Assembly (NCBI GenBank): GCA_024227975.1
Contig: JAAETV010000104.1
Coordinates: 1 to 29,957 of the forward strand
DNA: 29,957 nucleotides
Direction: 5' to 3'
Source of the DNA: Actinomycetes bacterium
GTDB taxonomy: Bacteria; Actinomycetota; Acidimicrobiia; Acidimicrobiales; SZUA-35
Shown here: piece after piece, positions 23,056-29,957 of the stretch
Numbering within the stretch: the stretch's first letter is position 1
Layout of the letters: every line of letters begins with the position of its first letter
Program-made: the position numbers and the translations under genes
Notes under the pieces: model-generated
What the model saw: the letters and a program-made list of their open reading frames with translations, nothing else
Database searches by the model: none
Told to the model about the DNA's origin: nothing

Positions 23056-23781
23056 GTGGAATCCGACGAGCTGGTTGAGGGGAGTCTTGCTGCGATCACC
23101 TTGCCCAAGCTGTTGGCAGCCATGGCCGGCAAGGGGGAGACAGGGTCGCTGGCAATCGCCGAGACGGGTGATATCTGGTTCAGCGAAGGATGCGTCTACC
23201 TGGCTTCCACCCCGACCAGCCCCGATCTAGCGACCGTGCTCTTTGACGCCTCGGTTGGATCGCCAGAGGAGGTAGCGGCGGTGCTCCGGGTCGAGGGGAC
23301 ACCACGACCAAGCGATGGGGGCGCCCTCGATCAGCTATTGGCTGAGCATCCCGACGCTGAAGACGGGCTGCGTCGCCTTCTCCACGAGTACACCCTCAAC
23401 TCCCTGTTCGAGATGCTGGTGCCGAGCGACGCAACCTTCCATTTCGTTTCCGGCGAGGTCCATCCCATCGGAGCCCGGTTCGCCGAGGACGCAGCGGCCC
23501 TCATCGCCAAGGCCGAGCAACGGATGGAAATCTGGCGCCGAATCGCCACCAGGATTCCCTCGACTTCGGCCATCTTCTCCTTGAGTGAGTCACTCCCAGC
23601 CGAGATCGACGAGCGAGTGGTGAGCGCCGACGAATGGCGCTTCTTGTCCAAGCTCGATGGGCGAAACACGGTAGCCGACGTCATCAACGAGACGGGCGAG
23701 AGCGCTTTCCGGGTCTGCTCTTCCCTCTACCGGCTCCTGTTGGAAGGCCTCCTCATCGAGGCTGACCCCGCCCCGGCCTGA
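23056..23781 (+). CDS. DUF4388 (PATAN) domain protein with winged-helix-like C-terminus
   Basis: 241 residues, GTG start. The N-terminus VEGSLAAITLPKLLAAMAGK, ETGSLAIAETGDIWFSEGCVYLAST, is the PATAN/DUF4388 pattern (G-S-L-x-x-I-x-L-P, then a G-x-I-x-F-x-x-G strand turn). The middle (about 90-150) is helical. The end, LDGRNTVADVINETGESAFRVCSSLYRLLLEGLL, looks like a winged helix. PATAN proteins act in multi-component signalling, often with roadblock/GTPase pairs and histidine kinases, which fits the divergent conservon 154 bases away. It is cytosolic, with no membrane segment. The functional link is inferred from family and position. Confidence 0.82.
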   Translation: MESDELVEGSLAAITLPKLLAAMAGKGETGSLAIAETGDIWFSEGCVYLASTPTSPDLATVLFDASVGSPEEVAAVLRVEGTPRPSDGGALDQLLAEHPDAEDGLRRLLHEYTLNSLFEMLVPSDATFHFVSGEVHPIGARFAEDAAALIAKAEQRMEIWRRIATRIPSTSAIFSLSESLPAEIDERVVSADEWRFLSKLDGRNTVADVINETGESAFRVCSSLYRLLLEGLLIEADPAPA

Positions 23782-23796
23782 TTCTGACGCTGACCC

Positions 23797-25275
23797 CTAG
23801 GTCAGGGGACGATCCGTTGGCTTGACCGGAGAGGGCAGGAGAGTTTCGCCCATGAGGGCAGCGTCGACAGCCGCCGCGCACGAGCGTCCCTCGGCGATGG
23901 CCCACACGACCAGACTCTGACCGCGGCCCATGTCGCCGCAAGCGAAGACCCCGTCGACAGAGGTGGTCCAGTGGTCCGAGCGAGCAACATTGCCGCGCTC
24001 GTCAGTCTCCACCCCGAGCCGGTCGATCAGGGTGCCCGACTCAGGGCCTACGAAGCCCATAGCCAACAACACCAGGTCGGCTTCAAGCTCGAAATCGCTG
24101 TCCTCGACCTTCTCGAAGCTCGGCCGGCCGTTGGAGATCACCGAGAGCACCTCATGGCCACGGAGGTGGGTGACAACGCCGTATTCACCGACGAACTCAT
24201 CAGTGTTGACCGAGTATCGCTGGATCACCCCTTCTTCATGGGCCGACGATGGGCGATACATCAGGGGCCAGGTCGGCCACGGGGTCTGCTCGGGCCGTTC
24301 GTCGGGCGGTCGGGGCATGATCTCGAACTGATGGACGCTCTTGGCTCCCTGCCGGTTTGACGTCCCGACGCAGTCAGCCCCGGTGTCGCCGCCCCCGATG
24401 ACGATCACCTGCTTGCCTTCGGCCGTGATCTGGGGTTCGTCGAAATCGCCCTCTTGGACCTTGTTGGCCAGGGGCAGGTACTCCATGGCCTGGTGGATGC
24501 CGCCAAGCTCGCGTCCTGGGATGGGGAGGTCGCGCCAGTTGGTCGCCCCTCCGGCCAGCACGATGGCGTCATAGGCATCCCGGAGCTCCGAGACGGGAAC
24601 ATGGTTCGGCCCGGCTGGGTCGCTCCCGACATAGGCGTTGGTGCGAAAGACGGTGCCCTCGGCTTCCATCTGGCCAAGGCGTCGATCGAGGATCGACTTC
24701 TCCATCTTGAACTCGGGGATGCCGTAGCGGAGCAATCCTCCGATCCGGTCCGCTCGTTCGTAGACGACGACGTCATGGCCGGCCCTGGTCAGCTGTTGGG
24801 CTGCCGCCAGGCCGGCCGGCCCCGAGCCGACGACGGCGACCCGCTTACCTGTCTTCTTCGAAGCGATAACTGGCTCGATCCAGCCTTCAGCCCAAGCCCG
24901 ATCGACGATCGTCACCTCGACGTTCTTGATGGTGACTGCGTCGGTGTTGATGCCGGCGACGCAGGCCGCCTCACACGGGGCGGGGCACAACCGTCCAGTG
25001 AACTCGGGGAAGTTGTTGGTGGCATGGAGCCGTTCGATGGCCAGTCGCCACTCGTCGCGATAGACGAGATCGTTCCAGTCGGGGATGAGGTTGCCCAGGG
25101 GGCAGCCCTGGTGACAGAACGGGATTCCGCAGTCCATGCAGCGCGATGCCTGGTCGCGTAGCTCGCTTGGGGGGAAGTCCTCGTATACCTCGTTCCAGTC
25201 GCCAAGTCGGACCGCGACCGGCCGCCGGCTCGGCAGCTTGCGGTTGTGAAGGAGGAAGCCCCGGGGGTCAGCCAT
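23797..25275 (-). CDS. gltD: Glutamate synthase (NADPH) small subunit
   Basis: 492 residues. The N-terminal Fe-S region has C46-x2-C49-x4-C54-x3-C58 ([14 protein letters not shown]), then a second group in [14 protein letters not shown] binding is at [17 protein letters not shown], and NADPH binding at [13 protein letters not shown]. The enzyme passes electrons from NADPH to the large subunit so that 2-oxoglutarate and glutamine give two glutamates. The ATG at 25275 overlaps the gltB stop by 8 bases, with a GGAGG-type site inside the end of gltB. It is cytosolic and essential for ammonia assimilation through GS/GOGAT. Confidence 0.97.
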   Translation of the reverse strand: MADPRGFLLHNRKLPSRRPVAVRLGDWNEVYEDFPPSELRDQASRCMDCGIPFCHQGCPLGNLIPDWNDLVYRDEWRLAIERLHATNNFPEFTGRLCPAPCEAACVAGINTDAVTIKNVEVTIVDRAWAEGWIEPVIASKKTGKRVAVVGSGPAGLAAAQQLTRAGHDVVVYERADRIGGLLRYGIPEFKMEKSILDRRLGQMEAEGTVFRTNAYVGSDPAGPNHVPVSELRDAYDAIVLAGGATNWRDLPIPGRELGGIHQAMEYLPLANKVQEGDFDEPQITAEGKQVIVIGGGDTGADCVGTSNRQGAKSVHQFEIMPRPPDERPEQTPWPTWPLMYRPSSAHEEGVIQRYSVNTDEFVGEYGVVTHLRGHEVLSVISNGRPSFEKVEDSDFELEADLVLLAMGFVGPESGTLIDRLGVETDERGNVARSDHWTTSVDGVFACGDMGRGQSLVVWAIAEGRSCAAAVDAALMGETLLPSPVKPTDRPLT

Positions 25276-28200
25276 GAGCAGCCTCCATCATGGCCGCGAC
25301 CGGGTCGGTGCCTTCGTCGGCTGCACGCTGCTGGGCTTCCAACACCCGGCGGTAGTCGGTCGGCATGATCTTGACGAACATGTTCAAGCTCATACTCCAA
25401 TCGGCCAGTAGTCGTTTGGCGACGGCCGAACCGGTTTCTTCCAGGTGTCTGGTCACCAGCAGGTGCAGCCTGGCGTCATCGTCGGCTCCCAGGTCTTCGA
25501 GCTCGACCATCTCGGGGTTGACCCGTTGGGGGAATGTCCTATCTTCATCGAGGACATAGGCCACACCGCCCGACATACCCGCTCCGAAGTTGCGACCGGT
25601 GGGGCCGAGTACGACAGCAACACCACCCGTCATGTACTCACAACCATGGTCGCCAACTCCTTCGACGACAGCCTCGGCTCCAGAGTTGCGGACGCAGAAT
25701 CGTTCGCCAACGACCCCTCGGATGTGGGCTGTGCCCGACGTGGCTCCGTAGAGGATGACGTTGCCGGCGATGATGTTCTCTTCGGCGACGAAGGGTGACG
25801 AGGGCGACGGATAGAGCCGGAGATGGCCACCCGAGAGGCCCTTGCCGAAGTAGTCGTTGGCGTCGCCTTCCAATCGCAAGGTGATGCCCCGGGGGACGAA
25901 GGCTCCGAAGGATTGGCCGGCCGATCCGGTGAAGTCGATCTGGATCGTGTCATCGGGGAGCCCGTCGCCCCCGTAGCGCTTGGTCAGCTCGTGGCCGAGC
26001 ATGGTCCCCACGGTCCGGTTGGTGTTCTCGATCGGGCTGTGGATCGAGACCGGGGTGCCATCATTCAAGGCCGGAGCGGCTTCGACGATCAGCCTCTGGT
26101 CGAGAGCCGCCTCCAGCCCATGGTCTTGGCTATCGATGCAGTGGCGGGCCGCCCCGGCATCGGTCTCGGGCAGGTGCAGAATCGGGGTCAGATCCAGGCC
26201 CGATGCCTTCCAATGGTCGATGGCCTTGGCCGTGTCGAGGTACTCGACCCTTCCGATCGCTTCGTCGAGGGTGCGGAATCCCAACTCAGCCAGGTACTCA
26301 CGGACCTCCTGGGCGATGTACTGGAAGTAGGTGACCACGAACTCCGGCTTGCCGCTGAACCGGTCCCGCAAGACAGGATTCTGGGTTGCTATGCCGACGG
26401 GGCAGGTATCGAGGTGGCAGACCCGCATCATCACACAACCGGAGGCTACGAGCGGTGCCGTTGCGAAGCCGAACTCCTCAGCTCCCAGCATGGCGGCGAC
26501 GACAACATCGCGGCCGGTCTTGATCTGGCCGTCGACCTGTACGACGATCCGGTCTCGAAGATCATTGAGGAGCAGGGTCTGCTGGGTCTCGGCCAGACCG
26601 AGCTCCCATGGCCCTCCCGCATGCTTGAGTGAGGTCAGGGGCGAGGCCCCAGTGCCGCCATCATTGCCCGAGATCAGGACCACATCGGCCTTGGCCTTGG
26701 AAACGCCGGCGGCCACGGTGCCGACCCCGACCTCGGCCACCAGCTTCACATGGATCCGAGCCGACGGGTTCGAGTTCTTGAGATCGTGGATCAGCTGGGC
26801 CAGATCTTCGATCGAGTAGATGTCGTGGTGAGGGGGTGGTGAGATGAGACCGACCCCGGTGGTGGAATGGCGGGTCTTGGCCACCCAGGGATAGACCTTG
26901 CGCCCGGGGAGCTGGCCTCCCTCTCCTGGCTTGGCCCCCTGGGCCATCTTGATCTGGATGTCATCCGATGCCGTCAGGTACTCAGAGGTCACACCGAAAC
27001 GACCGGATGCCACCTGCTTGATGGCCGAGCGCTTGGAGTCTCCATTGGCCATGGGCTCGAACCGTTCTGGATCCTCGCCTCCCTCACCGGTGTTCGACTT
27101 TGCCCCCAACCGATTCATGGCGATGGCCAGGGTCTCGTGGGCTTCAGCCGAGATCGAGCCATATGACATCGCTCCGGTGGCGAATCGCTTCACGATCTCT
27201 GATGCTGGCTCCACCTCGTCGATGGGGATGGGCGCACGGTCGGAGTCGAACCGGAAGAGGCCCCGAAGGGTGGCCAGCTGTTCGGCCTGGTCATCGACGA
27301 GGTTGGTGTACTCCTTGAATATCTCGTAGCGCTTTGTCCTGGTTGCGTGCTGGAGCTTGAAAATGGTCTGAGGGTTGAACAGGTGATACTCGCCGTCTCG
27401 GCGCCACTGGTACTCACCACCCAACTCCAGGCCCCGGTGAGCGAGTTGCTCGGGCCGGTCGGGGAAGCCCCTCCGATGACGCACGGCACATTCCTCGGCC
27501 AATTCGGCCAGACCGATTCCGCCGAGCTTGGAGGTGATACCGGTGAAGAACTCATCGACCAGGCGCTGGCTGAGACCAACGGCTTCGAAGATCTGGGCCC
27601 CCGTGTAGGACGCAACGGTCGAGATGCCCATCTTCGACATCACCTTGATGACCCCGTTCGAGGCAGCCTTGATGTAGTTGCCCTCGGCCGTTGCCACATC
27701 CAGGAGTGAATCGGTCTCGGCTAGTCGGTGGCGGATCGTCTCGAAGGTCAGCGACGGGCAGACGGCGTCGGCCCCGCATCCCAGGAGGAGGGCGAAGTGG
27801 TGGACCTCGCGCGCATCGGCGCTCTCGACGATGATGCCGACCTGGGTCCTCAGCTTCTCCCTCACCAGGTGGTGGTGAATGGCGCCGGTTAGCAGCAGCG
27901 ACGGGATCGGAGCCCGATTGGAGGTTGCTCCCCTGGTCGACAACACGACCAGGTTGGCTCCGTCTTTGATGGCTCGGACGGCATCGGACTCGAGTTGATC
28001 GAGGGCCTCGACCAAGCCTTCCTCACCCCGATCGACGTCATAGAGGCCGAGTAGAGCAATGGTGGCGAAGGCTGGCAGCTGGCCGTCGGCATTGGCCGAC
28101 TCGATGCGGTGCAACTGCTTCTCGGTCAGGACCGGATAGTCGAGCTCGAGCTGGTGGCACCAGGCCGGGCTCGGCTCCAAGATATTGGCCTCAGGCCCGA

Positions 28201-29833
28201 CGATGGCCCGGTGGCTCGTCACCAGCTCCTCCCGCAGCGCATCGAGTGGTGGGTTGGTGACCTGGGCGAACAGCTGGAAGAAGTAGTCGAAGAGCATGCG
28301 GGGCCGGTTGGACAACACCGCAAGCGGGGTGTCGGTGCCCATGGAGCCGATGGCTTCTTTGCCGTCGTGGACCATGGGGTCCACGAGCCACTCCAGCTCT
28401 TCCAGGGTGAAACCGTTCGTAACCTGCTCCGCCTGGAGGGCGTCAGGATCAGGCGATGCTGCCGGGTCGATGGTGACGGGGGGCAGCTCATCGAGCTTGC
28501 GGCGACCGCTCAGCCATTGGCCATAGGGGTGCTCGGCCGCCAGAGTCGACATGATCTCGTCGTCGTCGATGATCCGACCCTGGCTCGTATCGACGAGAAA
28601 CATCTTCCCCGGCTCCAGCCGCCCCTTCTTGACCACTTTGGACGGATCCACCTCGATGACCCCGACCTCAGAGGCCATGATGACCAGATCGTCGTCGGTG
28701 ACCCAGTAGCGGCTGGGGCGAAGCCCATTGCGGTCGAGCACGGCACCCACCACGGTGCCGTCGGTGAAGGTGACCGAGGCCGGACCATCCCACGGCTCCA
28801 TGGCCGAAGCGTAGAAGTCATAAAAGTCCCGCTGATCCTGGGGCAGATCGGGGTGTTTCTCCCACGCCTCGGGGATCATCATCAACACCGCATGGTGCAA
28901 GGGGTAGCCGCCGAGGTGGAGCAGCTCCAAGGCCTCGTCGAGGCTGGCGGTGTCGGAGGCGCCAGGGGTACAGATGGGGAAGATCTTCTGCTCGGCACCA
29001 TCCCAGTGGGGGGCGCTGAGGATGCTTTCTCTGGCCCGCATCCAGTTGCGGTTGCCCATCACGGTATTGATCTCGCCGTTGTGGGCCAGGAACCGGTAGG
29101 GGTGGGCCAGCGGCCACGATGGAAAGGTATTGGTCGAGAAGCGCGAGTGGACGAGGGCCAGGGCGCTCTCCAATCGCTCGTCTTCGAGTTCGGGGAAGAA
29201 TGAGACCAGTTGGGGGGTGGTGAGCATCCCCTTGTAGACGAACGTGCGGCTACTCAAGCTGGAGAAGTAGACGGCAGAGCCGAGCTCGGCCGGTAGCTCG
29301 TGTTCAGCTCGTTTGCGTACGACATAGACCTTGCGGTCGAGATCGAGGCCCTTCAGGGCCAGGGCCCCCCTTTCCGGGCCAGGCGAGGCGATGAACACCT
29401 GCTCGAACGATGGCATGACGTCCAGGGCCTGTCGACCGAGGGACGAGGGATCGGTCGGCACCGTCCGCCAGCCGATGACCTGGAGTCCTTCCGACTCGAC
29501 GATGCGGTTGATGGCTTCCTTGGCCTTTTCGCACGCTGATGGTTCGGGAGGTAGGAACGCCATACCGGTGGCGTAGCTGCCGGCCGGGGGCAGGCCGTCG
29601 ATCAGGGAGCGGAAGAGGAGGTCCGGGACCTGGACCATGAGCCCGGCCCCGTCGCCGGTGTTCGGTTCTGCGTTTGTGGCTCCCCGGTGTTGGAGGCAGC
29701 GCAGGGCGACGAGGGCTTGTTCGACGATGGAGTGGCTGGGTCGACCTTTCAGGTCGGCGACAAACGAAACACCGCAGGCATCATGCTCGAACTGGGGGTC
29801 GTACAGGCCCTGCGGCAACGGAAACTCACGCAC
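25268..29833 (-). CDS. gltB: Glutamate synthase large subunit
   Basis: 1521 residues, full length for the bacterial enzyme. A short leader is cut before C20 (EHDACGVSF), the glutamine-amidotransferase nucleophile; the class II domain follows to about 430 with [14 protein letters not shown] and HNGEINT. The central and FMN-binding domains include [13 protein letters not shown] and [15 protein letters not shown]. The 3Fe-4S ligands are C1133, C1139 and C1144 ([12 protein letters not shown]). The C-terminal glutamine-rich beta-helix GXGXG domain includes [11 protein letters not shown]. Start: GTG at 29833 with GGAG five bases upstream. The gene is co-transcribed with gltD. No obvious leader or riboswitch was found in the 124 bases before it. 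Confidence 0.97.
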   Translation of the reverse strand: MREFPLPQGLYDPQFEHDACGVSFVADLKGRPSHSIVEQALVALRCLQHRGATNAEPNTGDGAGLMVQVPDLLFRSLIDGLPPAGSYATGMAFLPPEPSACEKAKEAINRIVESEGLQVIGWRTVPTDPSSLGRQALDVMPSFEQVFIASPGPERGALALKGLDLDRKVYVVRKRAEHELPAELGSAVYFSSLSSRTFVYKGMLTTPQLVSFFPELEDERLESALALVHSRFSTNTFPSWPLAHPYRFLAHNGEINTVMGNRNWMRARESILSAPHWDGAEQKIFPICTPGASDTASLDEALELLHLGGYPLHHAVLMMIPEAWEKHPDLPQDQRDFYDFYASAMEPWDGPASVTFTDGTVVGAVLDRNGLRPSRYWVTDDDLVIMASEVGVIEVDPSKVVKKGRLEPGKMFLVDTSQGRIIDDDEIMSTLAAEHPYGQWLSGRRKLDELPPVTIDPAASPDPDALQAEQVTNGFTLEELEWLVDPMVHDGKEAIGSMGTDTPLAVLSNRPRMLFDYFFQLFAQVTNPPLDALREELVTSHRAIVGPEANILEPSPAWCHQLELDYPVLTEKQLHRIESANADGQLPAFATIALLGLYDVDRGEEGLVEALDQLESDAVRAIKDGANLVVLSTRGATSNRAPIPSLLLTGAIHHHLVREKLRTQVGIIVESADAREVHHFALLLGCGADAVCPSLTFETIRHRLAETDSLLDVATAEGNYIKAASNGVIKVMSKMGISTVASYTGAQIFEAVGLSQRLVDEFFTGITSKLGGIGLAELAEECAVRHRRGFPDRPEQLAHRGLELGGEYQWRRDGEYHLFNPQTIFKLQHATRTKRYEIFKEYTNLVDDQAEQLATLRGLFRFDSDRAPIPIDEVEPASEIVKRFATGAMSYGSISAEAHETLAIAMNRLGAKSNTGEGGEDPERFEPMANGDSKRSAIKQVASGRFGVTSEYLTASDDIQIKMAQGAKPGEGGQLPGRKVYPWVAKTRHSTTGVGLISPPPHHDIYSIEDLAQLIHDLKNSNPSARIHVKLVAEVGVGTVAAGVSKAKADVVLISGNDGGTGASPLTSLKHAGGPWELGLAETQQTLLLNDLRDRIVVQVDGQIKTGRDVVVAAMLGAEEFGFATAPLVASGCVMMRVCHLDTCPVGIATQNPVLRDRFSGKPEFVVTYFQYIAQEVREYLAELGFRTLDEAIGRVEYLDTAKAIDHWKASGLDLTPILHLPETDAGAARHCIDSQDHGLEAALDQRLIVEAAPALNDGTPVSIHSPIENTNRTVGTMLGHELTKRYGGDGLPDDTIQIDFTGSAGQSFGAFVPRGITLRLEGDANDYFGKGLSGGHLRLYPSPSSPFVAEENIIAGNVILYGATSGTAHIRGVVGERFCVRNSGAEAVVEGVGDHGCEYMTGGVAVVLGPTGRNFGAGMSGGVAYVLDEDRTFPQRVNPEMVELEDLGADDDARLHLLVTRHLEETGSAVAKRLLADWSMSLNMFVKIMPTDYRRVLEAQQRAADEGTDPVAAMMEAAHG

Positions 29834-29874
29834 CGGTACTCCAATAACGTCGTCTTGTGGAATGAACTTGCCGA

Positions 29875-29886
29875 AGCTGATCAGCT
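29875..29886. repeat. Perfect 12-bp palindrome upstream of gltB
   Basis: AGCTGATCAGCT lies 41 bases before the gltB start, in the divergent region towards the window edge. It is a candidate binding site for a nitrogen regulator or other dimer; the regulator cannot be named. Confidence 0.35.
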
Positions 29887-29925
29887 AGCCGGGACGACGT
29901 TGGCCCTGCGGTTCGGGCTCGTAGC

Positions 29926-29931
29926 TACCAT
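29926..29931 (+). promoter_or_regulatory. Possible -10 box TACCAT at right edge
   Basis: TACCAT, then 7 bases, then GTG at 29939, which opens a frame to the edge (M-Y-Y-V-T-G). This fits the leaderless pattern used elsewhere, but only six codons are visible. Confidence 0.3.
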
Positions 29932-29957
29932 GCCCTGTGTGTACTACGTAACCGGAA

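Noticed and set aside
28109..29203. 364-codon plus-strand frame opposite gltB
   Set aside because: Antisense to the conserved GltB amidotransferase and central domains; the composition is that of a shadow frame.

Overview
The window looks like chromosomal DNA of a high-GC actinomycete, most likely class Acidimicrobiia or a close relative. This placement is inferred, because no rRNA gene is present. The evidence is a fused CofG/CofH F420 synthase (fbiC), a complete Streptomyces-type conservon (cvnABCD), DUF742, frequent GTG starts, and many genes whose start codon lies 6-8 nt after a TAnnnT -10 box with no Shine-Dalgarno sequence (leaderless). I see no insertion sequence, phage gene, CRISPR array, tRNA or rRNA. 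No gene-free stretch exceeds about 240 bases.

Layout, left to right. (1) 1-2246, plus: transketolase C-terminus (cut by the edge), transaldolase and a nitroreductase-family protein. (2) 2256-3428, minus: a membrane-anchored protein with a Ser/Thr-rich stalk and a carbohydrate-binding-like domain. (3) 3568-7559, plus: an HxlR-type regulator whose stop overlaps the start of fbiC (ATGA), then a LOG-family Rossmann protein. (4) 7603-10303: a tiny coiled-coil-like protein (minus), a cysteine-rich protein (plus) and a ClC chloride channel/antiporter with CBS domains (plus). (5) 10375-15079, all minus: a 58-residue acidic protein too short for routine ORF calling, RNase D, a MobA-like nucleotidyltransferase, a patatin-like lipase and pyruvate kinase. 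(6) 15210-19454: histidine phosphatase (+), glycerophosphodiester phosphodiesterase (+), a crotonase-family enzyme (-), a small unknown (+), an alpha/beta hydrolase (+) and a second nitroreductase (-). (7) 19525-22901, minus: the conservon. Its sensor kinase has almost no extracellular part, and a DUF4388/PATAN protein runs divergently from it (23056-23781). (8) 23797-29833, minus: gltB-gltD, NADPH glutamate synthase. The right edge may hold the first codons of a divergent gene.

Most genes are central metabolism: pentose phosphate, last step of glycolysis, nitrogen assimilation, F420. The signalling content is the conservon plus PATAN protein and the HxlR-fbiC pair. I found no clear new defence or mobile system. 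The most informative unlisted signal is the recurrent leaderless-promoter arrangement. Two -10-like boxes begin at the TAG stop codon of the preceding gene. Several perfect 12-16 bp palindromes also lie in the control regions between genes.
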